Assembly: GCF_020342455.1 (NCBI RefSeq)
Contig: NZ_CP080506.1
Location: 310,001 to 374,000 of the forward strand
DNA length: 64,000 bases
DNA from: Profftia sp020342455
GTDB taxonomy: Bacteria; Pseudomonadota; Gammaproteobacteria; Enterobacterales; Enterobacteriaceae
Direction of reading: 5' to 3'
Shown here in pieces: positions 38,895 through 50,132 of the stretch. Position 1 is the stretch's first letter; every line of letters begins with the position of its first letter. Below the pieces are notes generated by a model that had not been told where the DNA came from, did not search any database, and saw only the letters and a program-made list of their open reading frames with translations. A program made the position numbers and the translations under genes.

Positions 38895-39536
38895 ATGACT
38901 GATAATACTTATAATTGCGTTATTATTGGTATCACAGGCGCATCTGCCTCAGGTAAAAGTTTGATAGCTAATACATTATATCTTGAATTGCGTGAACAAG
39001 TAGGTGAGGAAAATATTGGTGTAATTCCAGAAGATTGTTACTATAAAGATCAGACTAATCTAACAATGCAAGAACGTATAAAAACTAACTATGATCACCC
39101 TAATGCTATGGATCATACTCTATTATTTACGCATTTACAAATGCTAAAAATAGGTAAATCTATTGAACTTCCGCAGTATAGCTACACAAAACATACACGT
39201 AAAGAAGGTACTATTCATCTAAAACCAAAAAAAGTAATAATTCTAGAGGGTATTTTATTACTAACCGATTCCCGTTTACGTAATATACTTAATTTCTCAA
39301 TATTTATTGATACACCACCAGATATATGTCTAATGCGTCGTATAAGACGTGATGTAAATGAACGTGGACGTTCTATGGATTCTGTTATGATTCAATACCA
39401 AAAAACAGTTCGCCCAATGTTCTTACAGTTTATTGAGCCATCTAAACAATATGTTGATATTATTGTACCTCGTGGTGGTAAAAACCGTATTGCTATAGAT
39501 ATTTTAAAAGCAAAAATAAGCCAATTTTTCAAATAA
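38895..39536 (+). CDS. udk: Uridine kinase
   Basis: Udk phosphorylates uridine and cytidine with GTP, feeding salvaged nucleosides into UMP and CMP pools. At 213 aa it equals the E. coli length. The P-loop GASASGKS is near the N-terminus (about 15-22). [29 protein letters not shown] and [17 protein letters not shown] are all conserved, and the C-terminus [17 protein letters not shown] is unchanged. No clear Shine-Dalgarno lies upstream of the ATG. It is the last + strand gene of the window. Confidence 0.97.
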   Translation: MTDNTYNCVIIGITGASASGKSLIANTLYLELREQVGEENIGVIPEDCYYKDQTNLTMQERIKTNYDHPNAMDHTLLFTHLQMLKIGKSIELPQYSYTKHTRKEGTIHLKPKKVIILEGILLLTDSRLRNILNFSIFIDTPPDICLMRRIRRDVNERGRSMDSVMIQYQKTVRPMFLQFIEPSKQYVDIIVPRGGKNRIAIDILKAKISQFFK

Positions 39537-40387
39537 AGCATCAAAACATAAAATATTAAAAATAAAAAGTTTAATTATTTCTCAATTTTACATGATATTT
39601 TTGAATATATTACATTTAAATATTTAATTTAACTCAATATTAAATTATTTAATAAATATTATTATGATAACGTATAAATATTTTACTATTTTTTGAATTT
39701 TTATATTATAAAAATATATAATTTTATATATAAAATATATTTAACTGTAATAGACAATATTTGGTTAGATATTTTATATCTATATTAATAGTATCTTTAT
39801 AGTTTTTTAATAAAATTTATAGACTAATAGAATTATCTATAATAAACTTTTAATATTTAATATAATTATTTAAGTTATAGTATATAAAATAAGTACAAGG
39901 ATGTTTTTTTTATTAACCTACTTTAGGTTCTTCATTTTTGAATAAAGATATTACTAATTCAATTAAGAGTGTAGTGATACTTGGTTTATATATAAATTAA
40001 ATATTTTTGTATTTTAGTGGGAATAAAACTAAATCATTGTATATAAAAATACAAGTAATCTATAAGGATTATATAAACTAAAAATATAATTATTTTATCT
40101 ACATAAAAAATATTTAGTATTTAAATAAAGACATTAATATTATTTAAGTAGACAAAAGGGTAATTTCATCATTAAACTAAATGAGCATTATATTATAGTG
40201 CAAAAATTTATATAGAATATATATAAAATAATCATTATATTAAGTATAATAACGTGGAAGTTTAATTTTATAAACCTATATTTTTATTAAAATATAAAAT
40301 TTTTATTTAAATTCACTTAATGTTTATTGTTTAATTATTGGATGGTAAATTATATGTATAAAAATATCTAAGAAATATAAATCAAGT
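39537..40387. other. Non-coding spacer between convergent udk and ffs
   Basis: These 851 AT-rich bases have no gene. They separate the last + strand gene from the first - strand gene, so strand bias flips here. No terminator with a T-run is evident for either side. Confidence 0.65.
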
Positions 40388-40503
40388 AGGAGGAGTGGCT
40401 GTTAGCTACATCACGGCACACACGATGCCTGTTTCGGCTGCTTCCTTCCGGATCTGACCAGGTTTACAGGTTAGTATTGCAAGAGAACCAACAGCTACTC
40501 CAT
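40388..40503 (-). ncRNA. ffs: 4.5S RNA of the signal recognition particle
   Basis: Read on the - strand, this segment folds into one long hairpin and contains the diagnostic SRP core at 40436-40459: GGTCAGATCCGGAAGGAAGC followed by AGCC, including the GGAA tetraloop that binds Ffh. The terminal pairs GGAGTAGCTGTT and AACAGCCACTCC close the stem. The size of about 115 nt fits the E. coli RNA. It partners Ffh to deliver membrane proteins to the translocon and is GC-rich against its surroundings. The exact ends are estimated from the stem. Confidence 0.95.
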
Positions 40504-41039
40504 AAGTAGATGTTTAAATTTAGATTAATCATTAATTTAAATTAATACATTAATATCTAAGATAATTGCGAATAATTTAATATTTTATTGAAATTTTTTT
40601 CTTAAAAGTACATATAATATTTTTTAGTTTATATATTACTATATAATATTAAATATTTTATAATAAAGAATTATTGTAGCATAATACTAAAGAATATTTT
40701 TATTGTCAAGCTATTTATTATAGCTATATATAAATTATTTTCTAAAAGCGATTTTAGTTAAAATACACTATATAAGCTATATATTTAGTCAATTTATTTA
40801 TACAAGGTATGTTAATATTGTTTTTTAAATTATTAGAAAATTTCTATAGCTGTCATTGTAAATACATAAAACTTTTATTATTTTAATAATATTAAGATTT
40901 TCTTAATGAGTCAATATTTTAGTGTATATTTTTATTAAAAATTATCCATTTATAATGGTATATCTCAATCTTAATATCTAATAAAATTATATTAACAAAA
41001 ATAAATATTAAAATTTTAAATAGTATTTAAATCATATTT

Positions 41040-41070
41040 ATACCCCATATTATCCGATAATATGGGGTAT
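41040..41070. terminator. GC-containing 15-bp hairpin, orphan terminator candidate
   Basis: The arms ATACCCCATATTATC (41040-41054) and GATAATATGGGGTAT (41056-41070) are exact complements with a single C between. The CCCC/GGGG block is rare in this desert. No gene is close on either strand, so it may have belonged to a lost gene. Confidence 0.5.
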
Positions 41071-41136
41071 TCTTCATAAGAAATAAATTTAAGCAAACTA
41101 ATTTAATGATTATACTGAGCATATTACTAGCTTAGT

Positions 41137-41179
41137 ATAACACTACATATTAACTTAATTAGTTAATATGTAGTGTTAT
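41137..41179. repeat. Perfect 19-bp inverted repeat, 5-base loop
   Basis: The arm ATAACACTACATATTAACT (41137-41155) is the exact reverse complement of 41161-41179. It is the middle member of the three-hairpin cluster. Confidence 0.92.
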
Positions 41180-41200
41180 TTATTAAAAATTTAAATACAC

Positions 41201-41235
41201 AAAACTCTAATAGAGTTAAACTCTATTAGAGTTTT
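41201..41235. terminator. 17-bp perfect hairpin with A/T tails, terminator candidate
   Basis: AAAACTCTAATAGAGTT (41201-41217) is complementary to 41219-41235, with one A between. The stem ends in GTTTTT on the + strand and in AAAAC on the other, a shape compatible with a bidirectional terminator. No adjacent gene explains it. Confidence 0.45.
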
Positions 41236-42714
41236 TATTGAATTATTTAATAAATATAGTTATTAGATTTAATACTATTAACACTTTAATAATATTTCAT
41301 TTTTATTTTTACTAAAGAAAATTTTTTATAGTTTTGAAATGAATACAGTAAAACTAAAAACACTAAATATTTAATGAAATACATATGATATTTTTAATAA
41401 TACAGTCTTTAATCTTTGATAAAGAAATTTATATAATGAATAAATTTACTATTTATTCTAATAAATATATTGTTTATTGTTAATTTAACCTACATTAATA
41501 TAAATATATTAATAAAATACCCCAAGAACAGAAAAGGAGGATATTTTTCTAAAAATATTTTAAATATTACAAGCTAATAGCTAGTATCAAAAATTTTGAT
41601 TTTTTATATTCATTACACAAAAAATAATAAACCTTTTAGCTACATCTTATTATAATAAATTTATTTTTATTTTGATGTATTCTTGTTTATTAGTTAGAAA
41701 TATTTCTATGATTTTTTATATAAAATTTAATAAAACTTAATTAAGTATACTTTGTATAAAAGATTTTTATTAATTATAAATACAGTAGTGTTATTATTAC
41801 GCTGCAGTGTTAATTCTTATTTTTATTCTGATTCTGTAATAAATTTTAAAAGAATAATGACTTTGTTTTAAAAAAATACAAAAAATAATAATATTATATT
41901 TTATATATTATTAGAATCTAGTTGTATGACATAAATACTTACTATAATAAGTCTTTATATATTATATTCTATATAAGAATTATATAGAGAATATTTAATA
42001 AATTAAGTGATATAAATAAATCTTATAGAAATATTTTGTAACTCTTACAATATACAAGTTTTATATATTAGTTAAATACATTAATTTAAATTGTTTATAG
42101 TCTTTAATTATTACTATACGTAATATTAAATAATAATTTTTAAACTATTTTTTATTTTAAAAACTAAAAAGCAATTAGTAATATAATTTATAACAACATA
42201 TCTTTATTAGTGTGCAAATAAATTATGTATACAATTAAATTTATTATAGTATCTTAATACTAAATATTATAATGTTAAGTATACTATTATTACGAGATAT
42301 TATAAAAATTTATAATAGATATTTTATCTATATTATACTCATTGAGTAATGTAATTTTATTTAGGAATTTTACTAATATTTTATTTACGCATTTAAATGT
42401 TATTAAATTTAAATAAATTATCAAATTTTATTGCAGTACGATTAAAATATATAAAGACAAAATTATAATATGATTCTTGAATTTTATGTTAGTTTTTATA
42501 GTAAAAGAATATTGATTCTCAACATTAGATATATAATACCTGATATATATAAAATATCTTATTATATTTAGCTACTCTTATAGTCAAGAGTAGTTTAATG
42601 AGTATAAATAAATTACCGCATTATATAGTTTATATAGTAATAAGTATTAACATCGTTATACTTATATTTAAAAAGACGATATAAATGTAAGTCTTATTTT
42701 TAGGAAATAAAAAA

Positions 42715-43107
42715 TTAACGCTTAGAAAACTGAGGACGACGGCGTGCTTTACGAAGTCCTACTTTCTTACGTTCAACTTGGCGAGCATCCCGTGTTACAA
42801 ATCCTACTTTACGCAATTTACTCTGAAATATAGTGTCATATTTTATAAGTGCACGAGTAATACCGTGACGGATTGCACCAGCTTGGCCAGAAATGCCGCC
42901 ACCTTTAACAGTTATATATAAGTCAAAATTATCAACCATATCCACAAGTTCTAGCGGTTGACGAACTATCATATGAGCAGTTTCGCGATTAAAGTACTGC
43001 TCTAATTTACGTTGATTAATTAAAATATTACCACTACCCTGTTTTATAAAAACACGAGCTGAGGAACTTTTACGGCGACCAGTACCGTAGTATTGAACTT
43101 CAGGCAT
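42715..43107 (-). CDS. rpsI: 30S ribosomal protein S9
   Basis: S9 sits in the head of the 30S subunit, with its basic C-terminal tail reaching the P-site tRNA. At 130 aa it equals E. coli. Conserved features are [47 protein letters not shown] and the unaltered tail [17 protein letters not shown]. It lies 14 bases after rplM on the same strand, the usual two-gene operon. Confidence 0.99.
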   Translation of the reverse strand: MPEVQYYGTGRRKSSSARVFIKQGSGNILINQRKLEQYFNRETAHMIVRQPLELVDMVDNFDLYITVKGGGISGQAGAIRHGITRALIKYDTIFQSKLRKVGFVTRDARQVERKKVGLRKARRRPQFSKR

Positions 43108-43121
43108 TGTTATAATCTCGA

Positions 43122-43550
43122 TTAAATTTCAAGAATTTGCGGTTGCTGTGCCGCATGATTGTGCTTGTTACTAGCATAAACTTTTAGTTTACGGTACATA
43201 GAATCTCCTAATATACCTTTAGGTAGCATACCTTTAACAGCGTGTTTAATAATATGTTCAGGATGACAATTAATTAACTCTGCAAAAGTTGTTTGTTTTA
43301 TACCACCAATATAACCAGTATGATGGTAATATATTTTATCGGAACTCTTGTTACCTGTCACGGTAACTTTACCTGCATTTAGAACAATAATATAATCACC
43401 TGTATCAACATGTGGGGTATACTCTACTTTATGTTTACCACGTAGTCGGCGCGCCAGTTCAGTGGATAATCTTCCTAAATTTTTACCTGTTGCATCAACT
43501 ATATACCATTTATGTTTTACTGTTTTTGGCTTAGCTATAAAAGTTTTCAT
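43122..43550 (-). CDS. rplM: 50S ribosomal protein L13
   Basis: L13 is an early-assembly protein of the 50S subunit that binds 23S rRNA. At 142 aa it equals E. coli. It starts [20 protein letters not shown] and has [39 protein letters not shown] and AVKGMLPKG in order. It is the first gene of the rplM-rpsI operon. In E. coli, L13 can repress its own operon by binding its leader, but I could not assess that site here. Confidence 0.99.
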   Translation of the reverse strand: MKTFIAKPKTVKHKWYIVDATGKNLGRLSTELARRLRGKHKVEYTPHVDTGDYIIVLNAGKVTVTGNKSSDKIYYHHTGYIGGIKQTTFAELINCHPEHIIKHAVKGMLPKGILGDSMYRKLKVYASNKHNHAAQQPQILEI

Positions 43551-44807
43551 GAGATATCGCCTGATTATACATCATATTTTATAATAAAGATCCAATTTTT
43601 ATTTATTATGAAGTGAGATATATTGCATACTTACAAGATCATGTTATAGTAAAAACTTTTTTAAAAAATATAATTTTTATATTCATTTTATTATGTATTT
43701 TATATACTATAGGTATTTTAGATATAAAGATAAAAATATTTTTATCTGAGTAAGATTATCTTATTTCTAATTTAGAAGTCATTTTATTTAAATTATATTT
43801 AATTCATCTTATTCAAATAATAAAATTAATATAATATAGAAGTTTTTCTCTGTATTTAATAATATTAATATATTAATAGATGATTATCACTTTATATACT
43901 ACTACATATATTCTAAAATAATTATTTATGAGAGTATGATCTATTTAAAAATAGTTTTATGTGACATAATTATACCATACAATAAAAAATATACTTTGTA
44001 TTTATTGTAATAACTCGGGAGTATTCTCTTATATATACCTTTATGGAAGAAGATAATGTATATCTTTATTTAAGTTTTTACAAAAATATGTTTATAGTTA
44101 TATAAATAGTAAGGTGTTTTTTTCTATTTAAGTTATTATTATACTAATAAATAGCATAGTATTTTAATTTTTCTTGATATTATAATATTATTATATAATA
44201 ATATTATTAAGATTGCAAATGTTAAAATAAAATATTTTATTATTAATCTTAGTACTAATTACTTGATAAGTTACTTAGCTAATTAGAGTTAACTAAGTAT
44301 TAGTTTTTATGTTTATAAATATTATTTTTATAAAATTCTTGAATACTTTAATTTAAAATTTTTAATATAGTATTTTGTACCATATACAAGATATAGTAAT
44401 CTTATATTTTTTCTTTACTCTTAATTTTTATCTATTGACTTAGTTATAAATAAAATATAATTTTTTATGTTTTTATGTCTCCTTTAGTATATAGTACGAT
44501 AAATTAAATATATTTATTTATTAATAATATTTAAAGAAATAGCGTTTAGTACTAATTTATTTAGTATAAATTTGCACTTCTAATATAATTAACACTATTA
44601 TTATTGATACTATAAGTATAGTACTATTTTTTATATTTAAAATAAGTTAAAATTTTATTTTGTCTTTGGATAATATCCATTATTGTCATTCTGTAAAATA
44701 AATTTATTAATATAAAATAAAATAATTTATTTTTATAAAATTTATATTATTTAAATTGAAGTAAAATACTTTTTAAACATAACTTATTAACGATTTAATT
44801 TGATATT
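43551..44807. other. Non-coding desert between rnt and rplM
   Basis: No gene is supportable in 1257 bases. The rplM promoter and leader should be within about 150 bases of 43551. I did not find a convincing promoter. Downstream neighbours of rpsI in enterics (sspA, sspB) are not seen here or after rpsI. Confidence 0.65.
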
Positions 44808-45452
44808 TTAGTACTGCATAGTGAGTGGCCAACCCCCCATACGTTTCCATCGATTAACAAGCTCACAAAATAGTACTGCTGTTTGTTTAGTATCATAAAG
44901 AGCAGAGTGTGCTTGTGTATTATCGAAAGGAATATTAGCTGCAATACATGCTTTGGCTAATACAGTTTGTCCTAAAACCAATCCACTTAATGCGGCAGTA
45001 TCAAATGTGGCAAAGGGATGAAAAGGATTACGCTTTAATCCAACACGATCAGCTGCTGCCATTACAAAAGAATGATCAAAATGAGCATTATGTGCTACTA
45101 TAATTGCACGATTGCAGTAATGTCTTTTAATTCCTTCATGTACTGCTTGAAAGATAGTATATAGTGCCTCATATTCGCTAACTGCCCCCCTTAATGGGTT
45201 ACCTGGATCTATACCATTAAATGCTAAAGCCTCTGGGACAAGAACTGAACCAACAAAAGGTTTAATATGAAAGTGTAGTGTTTTATCTAGTTTTAACCAT
45301 CCATCCTCAGTCATGCGTAATGTAATTGATGCTATTTCAAGTAAAGCATTTATGTTAGCATCAAACCCTGCAGTTTCTAGATCAATTACAATAGGGTAGA
45401 ATCCACGAAATCTGGCGCTTAATGTATTCAGATGATTGGTTATTTCAGTCAT
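44808..45452 (-). CDS. rnt: Ribonuclease T
   Basis: RNase T is a DEDDh-family 3'-5' exonuclease that trims the 3' ends of tRNA precursors, 5S and 23S rRNA. The 214-aa product has Exo I IDLETAGF (Asp24, Glu26), Exo [13 protein letters not shown] and Exo [16 protein letters not shown] with the catalytic His and Asp. [11 protein letters not shown] is also present. The C-terminus keeps [11 protein letters not shown] but lacks the last few residues of E. coli. It stands alone. Its neighbour in E. coli, gloA, is not here. Confidence 0.97.
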   Translation of the reverse strand: MTEITNHLNTLSARFRGFYPIVIDLETAGFDANINALLEIASITLRMTEDGWLKLDKTLHFHIKPFVGSVLVPEALAFNGIDPGNPLRGAVSEYEALYTIFQAVHEGIKRHYCNRAIIVAHNAHFDHSFVMAAADRVGLKRNPFHPFATFDTAALSGLVLGQTVLAKACIAANIPFDNTQAHSALYDTKQTAVLFCELVNRWKRMGGWPLTMQY

Positions 45453-46411
45453 ATGTAATGTTTTAATTAATAAGAATTTATTCTTTATTATGAGATTTTT
45501 TACAGTTTGTATTGGATAAACTTAACATTAATTTAATTACAGTAAAACATAATATTTAACCTCCTATTTTTTTCTTTATTATTTTTATTTATATAAATTT
45601 TAGGGTTAGTCTGTTATTAGACTATCATCAATATTCACTATATTAAATACAATATAGTGAATATTAGTATTGATATTAAAATTTTTTATTGTTTGCACAT
45701 TAAATGTTAGTACTTTTAATAAAATATTTTTAAATAAATAATAATTAATACAAGTAAAAATGACTAATAATATTTATTAATATTGTGAGATTATCATCAC
45801 TTACTCTTATAATTTAGTCTATAAATTTGTATAAGTATACAATTAATTAACTTATAAAATAACGTAATATTTATGCATATATTATAAATATACGTGAAGA
45901 TTAATAAAAGAAAGCTCTTTTATATATTACCGATATAGATAGAAATAAAATAATATCATCTTGTTACTTTTAATGAACCTTACTTAATTATCTTAAAAGT
46001 TAAAATATTTACCATAATTTTGTAATGTTATTAACAATATTGTTATTAATTATCATTAATATAATTTATATATTTTCATGGATTACCATACTTTTAGTAA
46101 GTATATATAGATAGTTAAATACTAAAATATAGTTGTGTTAGTATTATTAAAGACACTTTATTAATAGAAAGTGAAAAAATTATTATAAAATATAGTTATT
46201 TCTTACCTAGCTAACTTCTTAATTAAAGGTATATATGTTTATAATTAAGAAGTTAGATACTTATATAGTTATTTTTATAGAAATGTGGTCTTTAGAGAAG
46301 ATATTTTAAATATATTGTCATAAAATAAGAAAAAAACTTATATAATTAAAAGAAATATTCTATATATACAAAAGTTATCCTAAAATATTTTTGAGTTTTT
46401 TAGTAACTAAA
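45453..46411. other. Non-coding desert between talB and rnt
   Basis: No gene is supportable in 959 bases. Two 15-bp inverted repeats occur, 45630-45644 with 45651-45665 and 46211-46225 with 46242-46256. The second lies 156 bases past the talB stop. Confidence 0.65.
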
Positions 46412-47365
46412 TCACATAAGATTAGCAATCATTTTTTCCAGTTTATCTTGATCTGTAGCAAACTGACGGATACCATCAGATAGCTTGTCAACTGCCATTG
46501 GATCCTGGTTGTGATACCAGTAAAATTCAGCCTCGCTAAGTCGTCTTGAATAGGGTTTTATTTTACCAGTATATTTTAGCTTGGGTTCAATCTTGCCTAT
46601 TTTTTCAGATAATTCCTTCAATAATAATGGACTAATAGTGAGACGATCACATCCTGCTAACTCTATAATCTCCTCAATGTTACGGAAGCTTGCTCCCATA
46701 ATAATTGTTTTATATCCATGTTGTTTATAATATTTATATATTTTTGTTACAGCAATGATACCTGGATCTTCATGTGGTTTGTATATTTTTTTATTAGTGT
46801 TATTCTTGTACCAATCTAAGATACGACCAATAAAAGGAGAAATTAAATATACACCTGCTTCTGCACAAGCACGCGCCTGAGCAAATGAGAATAATAAAGT
46901 TAAGTTACAGTTTATGCCTTCCTTTTCTAATTGCTCTGCTGCACAAATACCTTGCCAAGTAGAAGCTAATTTTATTAGGATACGGTCATTATTTATGCCA
47001 GCGTCGTTATACATCATTACAAGACGCCTAGCTTTAATAATGCTAGCTTCTTTATCATAGGACATACGTGCGTCAACTTCGGTTGATATGCGACCAGGAA
47101 TTATCTTTAAAATTTCTAAACCGATATTGACTGCTAGTTTATCTGATGCATCAATAATTTGTTGATCCTTGTCTTGGCTCTGGTGGGATGCCCAATTAAT
47201 AGTTTTATCTAATATTTGATGGTATTCGGAATTTTGTGCTGCATGCAAAATTAAAGAAGGATTAGTAGTTGCATCTTGGGGGCAATATAATTGAATTGCA
47301 TTAATATCACTAGTATCAGCTACAACAGTAGTTAGTTTTTTTAGTGAAGTGAGTTTATCTGTCAT
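46412..47365 (-). CDS. talB: Transaldolase
   Basis: Transaldolase transfers a dihydroxyacetone unit between sedoheptulose-7-phosphate and glyceraldehyde-3-phosphate, working with transketolase. From the ATG at 47365 the product has 317 aa, exactly the E. coli TalB length, starting [20 protein letters not shown]. Catalytic residues Asp17 and Lys132 ([11 protein letters not shown]) are intact, as are [29 protein letters not shown] and FVGRILDWY-type FIGRILDWY. An ATG five codons upstream is also in frame, but the TalB start and a GGAA purine run favour the inner one. The stop codon is TGA, showing the standard code. Its usual neighbours tktB or mog are not adjacent. Confidence 0.96.
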   Translation of the reverse strand: MTDKLTSLKKLTTVVADTSDINAIQLYCPQDATTNPSLILHAAQNSEYHQILDKTINWASHQSQDKDQQIIDASDKLAVNIGLEILKIIPGRISTEVDARMSYDKEASIIKARRLVMMYNDAGINNDRILIKLASTWQGICAAEQLEKEGINCNLTLLFSFAQARACAEAGVYLISPFIGRILDWYKNNTNKKIYKPHEDPGIIAVTKIYKYYKQHGYKTIIMGASFRNIEEIIELAGCDRLTISPLLLKELSEKIGKIEPKLKYTGKIKPYSRRLSEAEFYWYHNQDPMAVDKLSDGIRQFATDQDKLEKMIANLM

Positions 47366-48064
47366 TTTATAATTTTCCATACCTTAATGAATAAAATAAT
47401 TTATAACAAACCTAATAAAGGTTAAAGTTAATAATGCCATTATGTGTCTAATAATAGATTATATATGATGGCATGCTTATAATAAATAATAACATGCATT
47501 ATTTGTTATGCAATAAACTATGTAATTTAATAACTAAATTTAAATAATATTATCTTAAATAAGAATGGGGATCTTTATAGTGTAATAAATTATTTTATTT
47601 AATAAAAATTAAAGAGTATTTTATATATATTGTTTATATTATTAAAGATAGTAAATAATTTTTATTAAAATAGGGTATGATGACAAAATCAATAAAACAT
47701 TAATAATTTTTCTATATATTACATATAATAATGTATTTTATAAAAAAAATAACTATTATATATAATTACTAAGTATAGGATTTATATCCTTATAATATAA
47801 TTTATATATTATATTTAGTGTGAAATAATTATATTTTGATTAGTATTAAATTCAAAATTAATTTATTAAGATACTTATCTTCTATTTATAGAATTGTTAC
47901 TAATCTACTTTTACTTGAAAATAGATTAGTTAATTATAGTTGGGGATTATAATAACCAGATCAAAGATTGTTATTATGAGATATATTCATTAATTTTTAT
48001 CTTAATAATAGTTATATTGTTTTTAACAAATATTGCAATACTACAATAGTAGTGAATATTTATT

Positions 48065-48127
48065 AATATAATTTATTAAAGTCAATATATATAACTTTAA
48101 TATATATTGACTTTAATAAATTATATT
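48065..48127. repeat. Perfect 28-bp inverted repeat, 7-base loop
   Basis: The arm 48065-48092 is the exact reverse complement of 48100-48127 and includes the block TTTATTAAAGTCAATATATA. It lies 338 bases downstream of the glnS stop on the - strand. Confidence 0.94.
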
Positions 48128-48201
48128 TAATTCTTCTTTTATTATTATACGTATAAATATTTTTGTATTTAACAATATTCTCTAGATACAGGTATTCAGA
48201 G

Positions 48202-48245
48202 AATAAATACTACTTTAATTAAATTTAATTAAAGTAGTATTTATT
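48202..48245. repeat. Perfect 44-bp palindrome
   Basis: All 22 base pairs from 48202-48223 to 48224-48245 are complementary with no spacer (arm AATAAATACTACTTTAATTA). It lies 220 bases beyond the glnS stop, 74 bases from the previous inverted repeat. Confidence 0.95.
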
Positions 48246-48464
48246 TGTATTATTTGTTAATAGTTTTATAAACTAGTAAAATGTACTACATTAGTATTTG
48301 TAGATATCTTGTATAAATATATTATTAGAATACTTCAATACACTATATTTTCTATATATTAGATAAAAGTTATATTAGATTCGTGATCTACTTTTTTTAT
48401 TGTTTTACTTATTATTGAAGTGAGTTGTATTATATTAATATATTTAATAATTATTTCATATGTA

Positions 48465-50132
48465 TTATATTCTTATTTTATTCCAGGTCTCACGCAGAGT
48501 AACTGTACGATTAAAAACTAAATTGTCAGGTGTAGATTGTACATAATCTTTACAAAAATAACCTTCACGTTCAAACTGGTAAGTTATTTCAGGGGTTGCT
48601 GTATTTAGGCTTGGTTCTACAAACCCTCTACATATAATTAAAGATTCTTTATTAATAAGTGATAAGAAATTCTCTTCTGTATTTGGATTAGCTACGCTAA
48701 ATAAGCGATCGTACAGATGGAAATGAGCTGGTAATGCGTGACTTCTGGAAACCCAGTGAATAACACTTTTTATTTTACTACCATCAGTGGGGTTTTTATT
48801 TAATGTATCTGGATTATAAGTGCAATAAATTGTAGTAATTTCACCTACATTATTTTTTTTAACTCTTTCCGCTTGAATGATGTATGCACTACGGAGACGT
48901 ACTTTTCTACCTATTACTAAGCGTTTATAACTCTTACTAGGTTTTTCACTAAAGTCGGCGTGATCAATATATAGCTCACGACTAAATGGTACCTTACGTA
49001 TACCATTCTCGGGTTTGTTTGGATGATTTAACATTGAGATCATTTCTATGCTATTTTCAGGCATATTTTCAATTACGACTTTTACAGGATTTAAAACAGC
49101 CATAGCGCGTGGTGCTATCTTATTAAGATCATCTCTTACACAAGATTCTAAAACAGCCATTGCTATATTATTTTCTTGCCTTGTTACTCCAATGCGTAGA
49201 CAAAATTCACGGATAGAAGCCGGGGTATATCCACGGCGACGTAATCCAGAAATTGTTGGCATACGTGGATCATCCCAACCTTCTACTATATGTTTGATAA
49301 CTAGCTGTTTTAGCTTACGTTTTGATATAATTGTATATTCAAGATTTAGACGAGAGAACTCATATTGACAGGGATGTTTTTGGATACTAATATTATTTAA
49401 TATCCAATCATATAGGCGGCGATTTTCTTGAAACTCTAGTGTACAAATTGAGTGTGTTATCCCCTCTAGAGCATCGGCAATACAATGAGTAAAGTCATAC
49501 ATAGGATAAATACACCACTGATTACCTGTATTGTGATGTATAGCAAACTTTATACGATATAACACGGGATCGCGCATTATCATTAATGGAGAATTCATAT
49601 CTATTTTAGCGCGAAGGCACAAGGTACCTTCAGCAAACTCTCTATTACGCATTTTTTCAAAAAGAACTAAATTATCCTCAATATTACGATTACGATATGG
49701 ACTATTTTTGCCTGGTGTAGTTAGGGTTCCACGATATTGGCGAATTTTATCTGGATTTAACTCATCGACATAAGCTAAACCTTTAGAGATTAATTCTCTA
49801 GCATACTGGTATAGTTGTTTAAAGTAGTTTGAAGAATAGCGCACTTTTCCATCCCACGTAAATCCTAGCCATTTTATATCGTGTTTAATTGATTCAATAT
49901 ATTCAATATTTTCTTTGGTTGGATTAGTATCATCAAAACGTAAATAGCATTGACCATGATAATCTTTAGCTAAACTAAAGTTTAGGTAAATAGATTTTGC
50001 ATGGCCAATATGTAAATATCCATTTGGTTCTGGCGGAAATCGGGTATGAACTGTAGAACATTTACCAGATGCTAGATCCTTATCTATGATTTGTCGTATA
50101 AAATTATTTTGATTTTTTTTAGTCTCACTCAT
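48465..50132 (-). CDS. glnS: Glutaminyl-tRNA synthetase
   Basis: GlnS is the class I enzyme that charges tRNA-Gln directly. The length is 555 aa against about 554 in E. coli. The HIGH motif is in [15 protein letters not shown] near residues 33-47. The KMSKS equivalent is [11 protein letters not shown]. The anticodon-binding beta barrels fill the C-terminal half ([20 protein letters not shown]). A direct GlnRS is typical of Gammaproteobacteria, so the indirect GatCAB route is not needed for this amino acid. No internal stop or frameshift is present. Confidence 0.98.
   Translation of the reverse strand: MSETKKNQNNFIRQIIDKDLASGKCSTVHTRFPPEPNGYLHIGHAKSIYLNFSLAKDYHGQCYLRFDDTNPTKENIEYIESIKHDIKWLGFTWDGKVRYSSNYFKQLYQYARELISKGLAYVDELNPDKIRQYRGTLTTPGKNSPYRNRNIEDNLVLFEKMRNREFAEGTLCLRAKIDMNSPLMIMRDPVLYRIKFAIHHNTGNQWCIYPMYDFTHCIADALEGITHSICTLEFQENRRLYDWILNNISIQKHPCQYEFSRLNLEYTIISKRKLKQLVIKHIVEGWDDPRMPTISGLRRRGYTPASIREFCLRIGVTRQENNIAMAVLESCVRDDLNKIAPRAMAVLNPVKVVIENMPENSIEMISMLNHPNKPENGIRKVPFSRELYIDHADFSEKPSKSYKRLVIGRKVRLRSAYIIQAERVKKNNVGEITTIYCTYNPDTLNKNPTDGSKIKSVIHWVSRSHALPAHFHLYDRLFSVANPNTEENFLSLINKESLIICRGFVEPSLNTATPEITYQFEREGYFCKDYVQSTPDNLVFNRTVTLRETWNKIRI

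Larger units (their letters stand above)
40504..42714. other. Non-coding desert between ffs and rpsI
   Basis: No gene is supportable in about 2.2 kb. It holds a cluster of three strong inverted repeats in 196 bases (41040-41235). A small hairpin at 42572-42593 (CTACTCTT/AAGAGTAG) lies 122 bases beyond the rpsI stop and could be a weak terminator for rplM-rpsI. The ffs promoter must lie just above 40504, but I could not fix it. Confidence 0.65.
47366..48464. other. Non-coding desert between glnS and talB
   Basis: No gene is supportable in 1099 bases. Two of the largest inverted repeats of the window lie here, 48065-48127 and 48202-48245, both within 400 bases of the glnS stop. Confidence 0.7.

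Noticed and set aside
46412..47365. Possible reassignment of TGA, as in some tiny symbiont genomes
   Set aside because: talB ends at TGA at exactly the expected protein length, and no gene here has an in-frame TGA, so the standard bacterial code applies.
49048..49368. A 106-codon frame antisense to glnS
   Set aside because: It lies wholly within glnS and has no recognisable domain or plausible start signal.
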